From an uncultured Campylobacter sp. (GTDB lineage: Bacteria > Campylobacterota > Campylobacteria > Campylobacterales > Campylobacteraceae): DNA of 13,932 bases. The notes under the pieces are model-generated. The model was not told where the DNA came from. It saw nothing but the letters and a program-made list of their open reading frames with translations, and did no database searches. The position numbers and the translations under genes are program-made. This document shows positions 1 through 7,752 of this stretch, one piece after another; the stretch's first letter is position 1, and each line of letters starts with the position of its first letter. The DNA lies in assembly GCF_938045775.1 (NCBI RefSeq), contig NZ_CALIBH010000214.1, positions 1-13,932 on the forward strand. Reading direction: 5' to 3'.

Positions 1-2
1 CG

Positions 3-821
3 AACCTGCACGAGGTGCATAAGTGGAATTTAGGCTTTTTGAAAAAGGGCGAGCTGGAGGCTAAATTTAACGAGCTGAGCGATGAAATTTCGCGCACGCT
101 TAAATTTATGGAGGCGTGCGGACTGAGCGCCGCAAATTCCCCGAGCCTTGCCGAGACGGTGCTTTACACCTCGCACGAGGCGCTGCTGCTGCACTACGAG
201 GAGTGTCTGACGCGCATCGACAGCACCAGCGGCGATTGGTACGACTGCTCGGCGCACATGCTTTGGATCGGCGAGCGCACGCGCGGCGCGGACGATGCGC
301 ACGTGCATTTTTTAAGCGGTATCAAAAACCCTCTCGGCGTCAAGATCGGCCCAAGCGGCACCGCGGATGAAATTTTGCGCCTTTGCGACAAGCTCAATCC
401 GCAAAACGAAGCAGGCAGGCTAAATGTCATCATCCGCATGGGCGCGGATAAGATTGGCGCGCGGTTGCCGCAAATTTTACGCGAGCTAAAGCGCGAGGAC
501 AGGGTGATCCTATACAGCATCGATCCGATGCACGGCAACACCGTCAAGGCCGCAAACGGCTACAAAACGCGCGAATTTTCTAAAATTTTAAGCGAGGTTC
601 AGAGCTTTTTTGAGATCCACGCTGCAGAGGGCACGCACGCGGGCGGCATCCACCTTGAGATGACCGGTCAAAACGTCACCGAGTGCACGGGAGGCTCGTT
701 TAACGTGACGCAAGAGACGCTAAAGCAGCGCTACGAAACGCAGTGCGATCCGCGCCTAAACGCAGATCAGGCGCTAGAGCTTGCGTTTTTGCTCGCCGAT
801 AATCTAAAAAAGGCGGAGTAG
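3..821 (+). CDS. Class II 3-deoxy-7-phosphoheptulonate (DAHP) synthase, 5'-truncated by the window edge
   Basis: The enzyme condenses phosphoenolpyruvate with erythrose 4-phosphate, the first step of the shikimate pathway, in the cytoplasm. The frame is open from the first complete codon, and the opening residues NLHEVHKWNLGF are internal in the class II family, so the gene starts upstream. About 272 residues are visible against roughly 450 for a full enzyme. Class II marks seen in order are GERTRGADDAHVHF, GIKNPLGVKIGPS, DPMHGN, HLEMTGQNVTECTGG and CDPRLN. By analogy with the Mycobacterium tuberculosis enzyme, the His of DPMHGN, the Glu of HLEMTG and the Asp of CDPRLN are metal ligands. The fourth ligand, a Cys, would lie in the missing N-terminal part. 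The stop is TAG at 819-821. No clear terminator follows. The GTG at 15 is an internal Val codon, not a start. Confidence 0.95.
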   Translation, partial: NLHEVHKWNLGFLKKGELEAKFNELSDEISRTLKFMEACGLSAANSPSLAETVLYTSHEALLLHYEECLTRIDSTSGDWYDCSAHMLWIGERTRGADDAHVHFLSGIKNPLGVKIGPSGTADEILRLCDKLNPQNEAGRLNVIIRMGADKIGARLPQILRELKREDRVILYSIDPMHGNTVKAANGYKTREFSKILSEVQSFFEIHAAEGTHAGGIHLEMTGQNVTECTGGSFNVTQETLKQRYETQCDPRLNADQALELAFLLADNLKKAE

Positions 822-1010
822 TTCGCCTCTCGTTGCGCGAGAATTTGGTTACGGCTTGGAATTTTAATCGTAGTTTTAGGCGTTTTAATGCAAGCCGGCG
901 CTACGACCGCGCTTTGCGCTTGAAACGCTTGAAATTTAATCGTAGCTTGGCGCGAGCGATTTAAATTTACGCTGCTCTAAATGCGGCGGCTTCGGGCGCA
1001 GTCTTAAGCG

Positions 1011-1164
1011 GTCAAAATATATACAATTGAAATTTATACGGGAAAAATTCCAAGCCCTATTGCAATGCACCGTAGGTCAAAATATAGATAATTGAAACTT
1101 ATGGCTCGCGCGAAAACGTAAGCCGCGTAAGCCCGCCGTTAAAATACGTGCAATTGAAAATTTT
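1011..1164 (+). repeat. Three copies of a 27-bp promoter-like repeat
   Basis: Copies start at 1011, 1076 and 1138, so they are spaced 65 and 62 bp apart. Each begins GTCAAAATA or GTTAAAATA and continues into a (C/T)AATTGAAA core, then ends in an A/T-rich tail. Copies 1 and 2 differ at about four of 27 positions; copy 3 is more diverged. The DNA between copies is not similar. The cores (TACAAT, GATAAT and GCAATT) sit where a sigma-70 -10 box could be, resembling the AAAATATGTATAAT stretch upstream of ilvA. Tandem promoters or remnants of a short repeat both fit. Confidence 0.45.
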
Positions 1165-1466
1165 TCGGCGTCGCACCGTGATAAAATTTCTTTTTGCAGG
1201 GGCTTTAAAAACTTCTTGGCGGCTAAATTTATCATCGCGGGCTTAAAATTTTAAATCCGCCCTGCATGGAATTTTAAAATTTGAGCCGCCGTGAAATTTT
1301 AAAATTTAGCGCTAAATTTATGGCTCGCAGAATTTCATCTTTAAAATTTCGTCGTGTAAATTTTGATCGCTCGCTACTGCGCGCGCCGCTTATCTGTGTG
1401 TGCTCAAGCTAAGCAGTAAATGTAGCGACATAAACTCGCCTCCATTTTTTCGCACATAGCAATAGA

Positions 1467-1491
1467 GAACGCCGCGCTATTTGCGGCGTTC
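1467..1491. other. Perfect 9-bp stem-loop in the spacer
   Basis: GAACGCCGC (1467-1475) is the exact reverse complement of GCGGCGTTC (1483-1491), with a 7-nt loop GCTATTT. No T-run follows on either side, so it is not a standard intrinsic terminator. It could be part of a structured RNA or a chance GC-rich hairpin. Confidence 0.35.
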
Positions 1492-1913
1492 GGCATAGAT
1501 ACGGCGCAGAAGCCCTTGCTTGAGACGGGTGCGATGAACGCGCGCTGCCGCAGTGATGTATGTTCGGTCGGCCCATGAACTTTCGCTTAATCCTTGATGA
1601 TACGTGCGTCGGACGAAAGTGGCTTTGCGTCTACTTTAAATTTTAGAGCGCGATTTCGCAGCAAATTTTAAACCGAAAATCTATCTTTCTACTTCTAAAA
1701 TTCAGGTTGAAATTCTTTGAGTTGCGCCGTCGCGTATCGTGACGCTATAAAATTCCATACCTCAAATTTAAATCAAAATTCTGCGGCGCAATGAAATTTC
1801 AAAATTCTGCCGCGCAAAATTTACGCAAGGTTTTTGCTTGCGCGATCGCGCGATAAAATTCCTAGGGCGCGAGACCCGGGCGAGATTTAAAATTTGAAAA
1901 TCCCGCGCTCGAG

Positions 1914-1942
1914 AAAAAACGATAAAAATTTTATCGTTTTTT
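1914..1942 (-). terminator. A/T-rich palindromic terminator behind acpS
   Basis: Arms AAAAAACGATAAAA (1914-1927) and TTTTATCGTTTTTT (1929-1942) are perfect reverse complements around one central base. The structure begins 6 bases after the acpS stop codon on the minus strand, and its second arm ends in six T residues in that direction. It is symmetric, so it could also stop transcription arriving from the other side. The stem is weak in GC (one CG pair per arm), so its strength is uncertain. Confidence 0.6.
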
Positions 1943-1948
1943 AAAATT

Positions 1949-2323
1949 TTAGGCTCGCTTTTTGGATTTTTTTAGCACCAGTGCGACTACGGCGATTGCG
2001 ACGTTTGCGTCGTGCGTGATGCTAAGGCTTGCGGATTTGATATGAAATTTTTTACAGATTTTTTTACGTATTTTTAGGTGCGGCGCGCCCAGGGCGTCTT
2101 TGTAAATTTTAGCGTCTTTAAAGCTAAATTCCGCGCCGATGCCGGTACCTAGCGCCTTGCTAAGCGCCTCTTTGGCGGCATAGATGCCCGCGATACTTTC
2201 ATCGCGCAGCGCGGAGGAACGTTCAGATTTTTTCAAAATGCGCTTTAAAAATTTCGCGCCGTATTTTGCGCGCAGCGCCACGATCCTGCGCACCGCGGTT
2301 ATGTCCGTGCCGATCTTTATCAC
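1949..2323 (-). CDS. acpS: Holo-[acyl-carrier-protein] synthase
   Basis: The enzyme moves the 4'-phosphopantetheine group of coenzyme A onto a serine of acyl carrier protein, activating it for fatty-acid synthesis in the cytoplasm. It has 124 residues, the usual AcpS size. The two family signatures are present: IGTDI near the N-terminus (Asp7, Mg2+ ligand) and YAAKEALSKALGTGIG (Glu52 as the second acidic ligand). A typical SLSITHD segment lies near residues 99-105. The C-terminus is Lys-rich (KKSKKRA). The start is GTG, supported by the IGTDI motif beginning right after it and by a GAGG stretch about nine bases upstream on the minus strand. It is the last gene of the yebC-cyclophilin-acpS unit, 28 bp after the cyclophilin stop, and is followed by a palindromic terminator. 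Confidence 0.93.
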   Translation of the reverse strand: MIKIGTDITAVRRIVALRAKYGAKFLKRILKKSERSSALRDESIAGIYAAKEALSKALGTGIGAEFSFKDAKIYKDALGAPHLKIRKKICKKFHIKSASLSITHDANVAIAVVALVLKKSKKRA

Positions 2324-2351
2324 GGTCTGGCGCCTCGCGGCTTAAATTTAA

Positions 2352-2846
2352 TCACGATTGCAGGCTCTCTTTAATCTCGATATCGATGATCTTATCGCCC
2401 TGCCTGATCGCGTCTAAAACCGCTAGGCTAGGCTGATCCACGATTTGCCCGAAGACCGTATGCACGCCGTCTAGGTGCGGCTGCGCGCTGTGGCAGACGA
2501 AAAACTGGCTTCCGCCCGTATCGCGTCCCGCATGCGCCATCGAAAGTGCGCCGCGCACGTGCTTGTGCTTTTGGCGGTCGCATTCGCACTTTATGCGCCA
2601 GCCCGGGCCCCCCGTGCCGGTGCCGCGCGGGCAGCCGCCTTGAATTACGAAATTTGGAATTACGCGGTGAAAATTTAGCCCCTTGTAAAACCCGCTGCGC
2701 GCGAGGTTAGCGAAATTCGTAACCGCCTGCGGGGCTTCGCCTGCGAAAAGCTCCAACTTCATATCGCCCTTTTCGGTTTTTATCACGGCGTATTTATCGC
2801 GCGCCAAAGCCGCTGCGTCGATGTCGTAAATTTTTAAGCTTTCCAT
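2352..2846 (-). CDS. ppiB: Cyclophilin-type peptidyl-prolyl cis-trans isomerase, cytoplasmic
   Basis: Catalyses cis-trans isomerisation of Xaa-Pro bonds during protein folding. It has 164 residues and no signal peptide, so it is predicted cytoplasmic. The cyclophilin core is intact: LNFHRVIPNFVIQGG (catalytic Arg61, with Phe66 and Gln69), TGTGGPG (76-82), SMAHAG (102-107), GGSQFFV (111-117) and HLDGVHTVFG (124-133). The Trp that gives human cyclophilin A its cyclosporin sensitivity is His124 here, which is common in short bacterial cyclophilins. Its ATG lies 8 bp past the yebC-like stop, and its AGGAG ribosome site overlaps that stop codon (TAGGAG), so the two genes are probably translationally coupled. 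I recall the same pair side by side in C. jejuni. Confidence 0.95.
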   Translation of the reverse strand: MESLKIYDIDAAALARDKYAVIKTEKGDMKLELFAGEAPQAVTNFANLARSGFYKGLNFHRVIPNFVIQGGCPRGTGTGGPGWRIKCECDRQKHKHVRGALSMAHAGRDTGGSQFFVCHSAQPHLDGVHTVFGQIVDQPSLAVLDAIRQGDKIIDIEIKESLQS

Positions 2847-2854
2847 TTTTTCTC

Positions 2855-3589
2855 CTATGCGATGTTGGTGTAAACTGCCTGCACGTCGTCATCATCCTCT
2901 AGCCGCTCTAGCAGCGCGTCTATGTCGCCCAGCTGCTCCTCGCTAAATTCGTGCTTTTCGTTAGCGACGAATTTTAAGCTTGCGCTGATGATCTCAAGCC
3001 CTATCTTTTCGATACCTTCGTTTAGAGTGCCGAAGCTTTCATATTCGCCGTAGATTAGAAGCGTCTTTTCGAGCTCGCCCTTATCGTTTTCAAACTCGTT
3101 GATCTCAAGCTCGCTAAGACCGAAGTCGATGAGCTCAAGCTCCAGCTCCTCGATGTCGCGGCTCGGCAGCTTAGTCTCAAAAACGGCCTTGTGCGAAAAC
3201 ATAAATTTCAAACTGCCGCTCGGCAAAAACTCGCCCTTGGCTTTGTTTAAAATCGACTTAACGTTTGCGACGGTGCGGGTCGGGTTGTCGGTGGCGCATT
3301 CGATTATTAAAAGCGCGCCGTGTGGCGCCTTGCCGTCGTAAAAGATCGTTTTGATATCGGCGCTATCCTTGCCGCTAGCGCGCTTAATAGCCGCGTCGAT
3401 GTTGTCTTTGGGCATATTTTGCGCCTTTGCCGTGGCGATCGCGGCGCGCAGCTTGGAGTTCATCAGCGGATCTTCGCCGCCCTCTTTCGCAGCCATCGTT
3501 ATGGCCTTGCCCAGTTTTGGGAAAAGTTTGCTCATCTTCCCCCATCTAGCTTCTTTTGAAGCGCGTCTGTATTCAAAAGCTCGTCCCAT
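2855..3589 (-). CDS. YebC/PmpR (TACO1) family protein
   Basis: The family was long annotated as DNA-binding transcriptional regulators. More recent work on bacterial YebC and mitochondrial TACO1 points to helping ribosomes translate difficult (proline-rich) stretches. At 244 residues it is of normal length. It shows the conserved N-terminal region (FEYRRASKEARWGKMSKLFPKLGKAITMA with the first part R/K-rich), then KEGGEDPLMNSKLRAAI, NMPKDNIDAAIKRASG, and the middle domain ending GALLIIECATDN. The C-terminus is acidic (LERLEDDDDVQAVYTNIA). ATG is preceded by AAGGAA at a short distance, and a perfect TATAAT box lies about 35 bp upstream. It is the first gene of the minus-strand operon and is divergent from copZ. 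Confidence 0.93.
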   Translation of the reverse strand: MGRAFEYRRASKEARWGKMSKLFPKLGKAITMAAKEGGEDPLMNSKLRAAIATAKAQNMPKDNIDAAIKRASGKDSADIKTIFYDGKAPHGALLIIECATDNPTRTVANVKSILNKAKGEFLPSGSLKFMFSHKAVFETKLPSRDIEELELELIDFGLSELEINEFENDKGELEKTLLIYGEYESFGTLNEGIEKIGLEIISASLKFVANEKHEFSEEQLGDIDALLERLEDDDDVQAVYTNIA

Positions 3590-3623
3590 AAAATTCCTTA
3601 AAACTTAAATTTAAAAACGGGTG

Positions 3624-3629
3624 ATTATA
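3624..3629 (-). promoter_or_regulatory. -10 box of the yebC-ppiB-acpS promoter
   Basis: The minus strand reads GTTTTTCGTTATAAT, a perfect TATAAT preceded by a T-rich stretch, as in Campylobacter sigma-70 promoters, which lack a conserved -35 box. It sits 35 bp before the ATG, giving a 5' leader of roughly 28 nt. No operator-like dyad was seen around it. Confidence 0.65.
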
Positions 3630-3686
3630 ACGAAAAACCCTTAAATTTCAGGAGCGGGCGTTGAAATAAAATTTATTAAAAAGTAG

Positions 3687-3692
3687 TATAAG
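3687..3692 (+). promoter_or_regulatory. Likely -10 box of the copZ-copA promoter
   Basis: TATAAG lies 30 bp before the copZ ATG, within an A/T-rich stretch (AAAAAGTAGTATAAG). TTGAAA at 3661-3666 is a possible -35, but the 20-bp spacer is long. A long spacer is typical of MerR/CueR-controlled metal promoters, yet I see no clear dyad in it, so copper-responsive control is only a guess. Confidence 0.4.
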
Positions 3693-3722
3693 TTTTGAAA
3701 TTTTAATCCAAAGGAGAGACCC

Positions 3723-3947
3723 ATGGCTTTGAAACAAAGCGTAAAATTTAAGGCGCAAAATATCCACTGCGAAAACTGCGCGAGGACGATCAAAAACGCG
3801 TTAAAAGAGGATTTCGGCGAGATCGAGGTGGACGTAGCAAGCGGAGTGGTGAGTTTAAGCTTAGATCCGCGCGACGAGGCTAAATTTAAAGAGGAGATGG
3901 ACGATTTGGGCTTTAGCGTCGTAGAAAAGCTGTCCTGCGCGAACTAA
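3723..3947 (+). CDS. copZ: Copper chaperone, heavy-metal-associated domain protein
   Basis: A 74-residue single ferredoxin-like HMA domain, predicted to bind Cu(I) in the cytoplasm and hand it to the exporter encoded next to it. The metal site is HCENC, with Cys16 and Cys19. The residue before the first Cys is His rather than the usual Thr or Ser, and the Met normally two before the Cys is replaced (NIHC instead of GMTC). An additional Cys72 lies near the C-terminus (KLSCAN), which is unusual but could be neutral. A strong AAGGAGAG ribosome site precedes the ATG. The stop is 3 bp before the copA start, so the genes are co-transcribed and probably translationally coupled. Confidence 0.88.
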   Translation: MALKQSVKFKAQNIHCENCARTIKNALKEDFGEIEVDVASGVVSLSLDPRDEAKFKEEMDDLGFSVVEKLSCAN

Positions 3948-3950
3948 CGG

Positions 3951-6128
3951 ATGCCAAGCAAAATCACTCTAAATATCGTCGGGATGAGCTGCGTAAACTG
4001 CTCCAATGCGATCGAGCGGGTAAGTCGCAAGATCGAGGGGGTGCAGGAGGCGCACGTAAATTTCGCCAACGGCAGCGGCGAGTTCGTACTTGCTGATCCG
4101 GCGCTTGAGGAGACGCTAAAAGCTAAGATCAAAAAACTGGGCTACGACATCGCCGTGGATTACGAGGATTTGGAGCGCAAAAAGCGGCGCAACCTTAAAG
4201 CGGCGCTATTTAGGCTTATTCTCGCTCTCATTTTAGCCGCGGCGGTAATGGCGGTGGAGATGAGCGGGTTTTTAAGCTTCGTCCCAAAGGCGCTACTTTG
4301 CGCGGCGATGGCGTGCGTGAGCCTATTTTACTGCGGCAAAAACTTCTTTTATCACGCTTACGGCTCTCTGAAAAACAGAAGCTTTGATATGAACGTGCTC
4401 GTGGCGATGGGAAGCTTTTTTGCGTTTGCTTATTCGCTAACGGCCGCGGCGTGGGTCTATACGCACGGCGCACAGAACGAATTTACCAATCTTTATTTCT
4501 CATCCGCATCGATGATAATCGCCTTTATTTCGCTCGGCAAATACCTCGAAGAGCGCAGTAAGATGAAGGCGAACGATTACATCAAGGGGCTAATCGATTT
4601 AAGCCCTAAAACCGCGCTTTTGATCAAAGACGACGGCACGATAGCCGAAGTGCGCGCAGAAGCGCTAAAGCCGGGTGATAAGGTGCTCGTAAAAAACGGC
4701 TCGCGCATCCCCTGCGACGGGCTTATCGTGGAAGGCGGCGCGCAGATCGACGCTTCGCTCATCAGCGGCGAGAGCTTGGCGGTTTATAAAAGCGTAGGCG
4801 ATGAGGTAAACGCAGGCTGCGTCAGCACCGACGGCGTCATCTACGTGAAGGTGACGAAATTTTCGCACCAAACGCTGCTTGCCGAGATTAAAAATTTGCT
4901 GAACGAGGCGGGCAACAAAAAGATGCCGATCGCGCGCTTTGCGGATAAAATTTCAAATATCTTCGTGCCCGCGGTGATTTTGATCGCGCTTATTAGCTTT
5001 ATAGCGTGGATGGCGCTTGACGGGCGGCTTTCATACGCTGCATCCGCCGCTATCTGCGTGCTTATCATCTCCTGCCCGTGCGCGCTAGGTCTTGCGACGC
5101 CGATTGCGATTGTTTGCGCGATTTCGAACGCCGCAAAGGCTGGAATTTTAATAAAAAATCCCGAAATTTTAGAAATTTTAAAGGACGCGGACGTCGCGGT
5201 TTTCGATAAAACCGGCACGCTTAGCAAGGGCGAAATTTCGGTAAGCGTCAGCGATCTGAGCGCCCAGGATCTCTATGCTCTAGCAAGCGCGCAAAAGCTG
5301 AGCGAGCATCCGATCTCAAAGGCGATCGTAAAATTTGCCGAGCTGAAATTCGGCGAAATTTCTAAGCTTAACGGCGAGTTCGAAAGTATCGCGGGAAAAG
5401 GTATCGTCGCGAAAAATCCCACCGGCGAAATTCTTTGCGGCAGCGCGGGCTTTCTGCGCGAGCGCGGCGTGGACGTGGGCGTCGAAGTAGAAGCGGAGGA
5501 GCTTTTGGACAAGGGTTTCGGCGTAGTTTACTGCGCGATAGGCGGCTCGTACACGGGCTTCATCGCATTTAGCGACGAGATCAGAGCCGAAGCGCGGGAC
5601 GTCGTGCAGACGCTGCAAAACAGAGGCGTAAAAACCGTTATGCTAACGGGTGATAACGCCAAAACGGCAAATTTCGTCGCTCGCAACCTCGGCATCGACG
5701 AGGTAAGAAGCGGAGTGCTTCCAAGCGGTAAATATGAGTTCATCAAATCCCTGACGGACGAAGGCAAGCGAGTGCTTTTCGTGGGCGACGGCGTCAATGA
5801 CGCACCAAGCTTAAAAGCCGCTAGTATCGGTGTCGCGATGAACGGCGGCAGCGACGTAGCCAAGGGCGCGGGCGACGCGATCTTTATAAAAAACGACCTT
5901 GCAAGCGTGCTATATCTATTTCGCCTATCGGAAGCTGCCATGCGGACGATCAAGCAAAACCTCTTCTGGGCGCTGTTTTACAACGCCGTGTGTATCCCGA
6001 TCGCAGCAGGCGCGCTATATCCAGCGCTTGGCGTGCTTTTAAAGCCGATGTACGGCGCTGCAGCGATGTGCTTTAGCTCCGTGACGGTCGTGTTAAACTC
6101 CATCAGATTGAAATTCGCTAAATTTTAA
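3951..6128 (+). CDS. copA: P1B-type Cu(I)-exporting ATPase
   Basis: Inner-membrane pump that uses ATP to export Cu(I). It has 725 residues, a usual size for a form with one metal-binding domain. Domains in order are an N-terminal HMA domain (about 1-70, GMSCVNC with Cys14 and Cys17), four membrane helices (about 85-200), the actuator domain with SGES (272-275), and helices 5-6 with the CPC copper motif (375-377). Then come the phosphorylation site DKTGTL (Asp419), HP in the nucleotide-binding domain (453-454), TGDN (566-569), GDGVNDAP (612-619) and helices 7-8 with YN (677-678) and MCFSSVTVVLNS (706-717). The YN and M..SS residues fit the Cu(I) class. GES is followed by LAV rather than the usual xPV, a small deviation. 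The ATG has a poor ribosome site and probably relies on coupling to copZ. A silver substrate is also possible. Confidence 0.95.
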   Translation: MPSKITLNIVGMSCVNCSNAIERVSRKIEGVQEAHVNFANGSGEFVLADPALEETLKAKIKKLGYDIAVDYEDLERKKRRNLKAALFRLILALILAAAVMAVEMSGFLSFVPKALLCAAMACVSLFYCGKNFFYHAYGSLKNRSFDMNVLVAMGSFFAFAYSLTAAAWVYTHGAQNEFTNLYFSSASMIIAFISLGKYLEERSKMKANDYIKGLIDLSPKTALLIKDDGTIAEVRAEALKPGDKVLVKNGSRIPCDGLIVEGGAQIDASLISGESLAVYKSVGDEVNAGCVSTDGVIYVKVTKFSHQTLLAEIKNLLNEAGNKKMPIARFADKISNIFVPAVILIALISFIAWMALDGRLSYAASAAICVLIISCPCALGLATPIAIVCAISNAAKAGILIKNPEILEILKDADVAVFDKTGTLSKGEISVSVSDLSAQDLYALASAQKLSEHPISKAIVKFAELKFGEISKLNGEFESIAGKGIVAKNPTGEILCGSAGFLRERGVDVGVEVEAEELLDKGFGVVYCAIGGSYTGFIAFSDEIRAEARDVVQTLQNRGVKTVMLTGDNAKTANFVARNLGIDEVRSGVLPSGKYEFIKSLTDEGKRVLFVGDGVNDAPSLKAASIGVAMNGGSDVAKGAGDAIFIKNDLASVLYLFRLSEAAMRTIKQNLFWALFYNAVCIPIAAGALYPALGVLLKPMYGAAAMCFSSVTVVLNSIRLKFAKF

Positions 6129-6485
6129 CGCGACGGAATTTGCGCTAGGCGCGGAATTTTGTGCGGCGAAATTTTAATTTACTCCGCAAGAGCGCGCAAA
6201 ATTTTATCCTGCGGCTAATCGCGCGCGGAATTCCGCTAGATTTGTACGGCTTGCAAAATTTTATTTTACCGCTAGGGTGCGCGTAAATTTTAAAATTTTA
6301 ACGTCGCTGTCTGCTTGTGCCGTTATATAACGCCGCCCATCGCTGTGCTTCTGCCTAGCCGTCGTTTAACGCCGTCACGCCGCTGCACCGCAAAATTTTA
6401 AAAATTCCGCAAAATTTTATAAGGCTGAAAGGAATTCCATAAAATTCTACCGTCCGCACTAAGTTTTAATAAATAAATTTAAAGG
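6129..6485. other. Spacer between copA and the ankyrin-repeat gene
   Basis: No credible gene was found. It is made of AAATTTTA/GAATTT-type words separated by GC-rich stretches and includes the 14-bp palindrome AAATTTTAAAATTT at 6285-6298. I see no clear intrinsic terminator for copA. Confidence 0.55.
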
Positions 6486-6491
6486 TAAAAT
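6486..6491 (+). promoter_or_regulatory. Possible -10 box of the ankyrin-repeat gene
   Basis: TAAAAT within AAAGGTAAAATAACGC, preceded by the A/T-rich run TTTTAATAAATAAATTT. It would start transcription near 6498. This leaves a normal leader before the ATG at 6520 but almost none before the ATG at 6502, supporting the later start. Confidence 0.35.
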
Positions 6492-6519
6492 AACGCTTCA
6501 AATGCAATTCGAGGTAGCG

Positions 6520-7752
6520 ATGCGAAAAATTCTAATGGGTTCGTTTGTTTTTTGCGGCACGCTTTTTGGCGCTTCTTGCGAGCAGATACTAAGCGATCCG
6601 CGCGGCTTTTTTAGCAAAGAGCCTGCGGACGAAGAGTTGCTGCAAAGCGATTTTGGCTGTAAAGGCTCGCTAGCTGGCGCAGAATTTTTGCAAAATTTAA
6701 AAAGCGCAGCTTCTGAGATTAGAGACGAAAATATCGATTGTGTCGGTAACGAAGCCTTGCTGAACGAAAAAAGGCTTGAGCGAACCTTGGCATTTGCGGG
6801 GATGGATAGCGAGGGCTTTTTAAGCTATGCCAAAGAGAAAAACTATGCGCAAATTAGCGAAAAATCGCTTGAAGCCTTAGAATTTTACTCCGAGCGCAAG
6901 ATTGGAAATTTCATCGCTTATGGCAATTTTATGGGCGAGGTCCCGGCAGCCAGGGAGGCGCTAAGAGATTATTTCGCCGCTAAATTCAACAAAAACGACG
7001 CCGATGAGCTGGCAAGCGCCGTGATAGCGGAATTTATCGCATACGCTGCAAGGGATCGCAAGGCAGGGGATTACGGTGAGCTTGAGCTGGCGCTAAAAGG
7101 CGGAGTAGGTGCAGATGAGTTTCGTACGCTACTTTTTAGCAAGGATTTTGCGATTTACGAGCTTGATAATGCCCTGGATCTAGCACTTTTGCTAGGATAT
7201 GACGAGCGCTTTAGCGGCGCTTTGATCGAGCGAGGCGCGCAGGTAAATGCGGGCGAGGAAAACTCGCTATTTTACGCGATGAATAACGTTCAAAGCGCTA
7301 AATTTATGATCTCTAAAGGCGCCTTGGTTGGCTATAAAAACTCGCTTGGGCAAACTCCGATATTTTTCGCCGCCGCGGCAAAAAATTATGAGCTCGTAAA
7401 GTTGCTAATCTACTCGCACGCTAGCGTAAATGTCCGCCAGATCGGCAGCGCCGAGGCCCAGGCTCTAGCATCGCTAGGCGAGCGTAGCGACGGCTGTGAG
7501 CGTTCGGGCGCGGGTAAGACACTGCTGATGTTTGCGGCGCAAAAAAGTACCAAGCAGATCGTTGAATTGCTCGTAAAATCGGGCGCAAACGAAAAGGCGG
7601 CCGACGAGGCGGGGCTAAATGCGCTAGACTACGCGCTTGCGGGTGGTGAAGCGGCTACGCAGAGCTATTTGCGCTCGCTTGGATTAAGTCCTACGCAAGT
7701 AAGCGATGATTTTACGAGCGATCCGCAAGATGCACCTGAGCGTGAGAATTAG
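6520..7752 (+). CDS. Predicted secreted (periplasmic) ankyrin-repeat protein
   Basis: No precise function is recognised. The start at 6520 is chosen over the in-frame ATG at 6502. It has GAGGT at the right distance, and the product then begins MRKILMGSFVFCGTLFGASC, a convincing signal peptide (basic n-region, hydrophobic core, cleavage near Gly-Ala-Ser). A lipobox is not convincing because Gly is at -3. The mature protein is about 390 residues. The first half (to about 225) is Glu/Ala-rich and helical with no known motif. The second half has about four ankyrin repeats, near residues 231-270, 276-306 (LGQTPIFFAAAAKNYELVKL), 331-363 (GKTLLMFAAQKSTKQIVELL) and 364-389 (AGLNALDYALAGG). A Ser/Glu/Gly-rich loop of about 25 residues separates the second and third repeats. 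Ankyrin repeats mediate protein-protein binding. I recall a similar periplasmic ankyrin gene near nhaC-trmA in C. jejuni, which supports a conserved neighbourhood. It appears monocistronic. Confidence 0.85.
   Translation: MRKILMGSFVFCGTLFGASCEQILSDPRGFFSKEPADEELLQSDFGCKGSLAGAEFLQNLKSAASEIRDENIDCVGNEALLNEKRLERTLAFAGMDSEGFLSYAKEKNYAQISEKSLEALEFYSERKIGNFIAYGNFMGEVPAAREALRDYFAAKFNKNDADELASAVIAEFIAYAARDRKAGDYGELELALKGGVGADEFRTLLFSKDFAIYELDNALDLALLLGYDERFSGALIERGAQVNAGEENSLFYAMNNVQSAKFMISKGALVGYKNSLGQTPIFFAAAAKNYELVKLLIYSHASVNVRQIGSAEAQALASLGERSDGCERSGAGKTLLMFAAQKSTKQIVELLVKSGANEKAADEAGLNALDYALAGGEAATQSYLRSLGLSPTQVSDDFTSDPQDAPEREN

Larger units (their letters stand above)
822..1913. other. 1.1-kb spacer without a recognisable gene
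   Basis: No reading frame here has a start, a ribosome site and protein-like length. The stretch holds a triplicated promoter-like repeat (1011-1164), the palindromes TTAAAATTTTAA (1243-1254) and AATTTTAAAATT (1270-1281 and 1295-1306), and a hairpin with perfect 9-bp arms (1467-1475 and 1483-1491). It also has many AAATTT/AAATTC motifs set between short GC-rich words. A 50-codon stretch at 1426-1578 is open but has no plausible start. A decayed gene or small RNAs are possible, but nothing here proves either. Confidence 0.6.

Noticed and set aside
828..842. Small hairpin TCTCG-TTGCG-CGAGA after the DAHP synthase stop
   Set aside because: Only five base pairs with no T-run; too weak to call a terminator.
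1426..1578. 50-codon open stretch reading partly protein-like
   Set aside because: It begins right after a stop, has no suitable start near its beginning and no recognised relative; kept only as a possible remnant.
6502..6519. Earlier in-frame ATG of the ankyrin-repeat gene
   Set aside because: It lacks a ribosome site and would put six polar residues before the signal peptide; the ATG at 6520 has GAGGT and gives a clean signal peptide.
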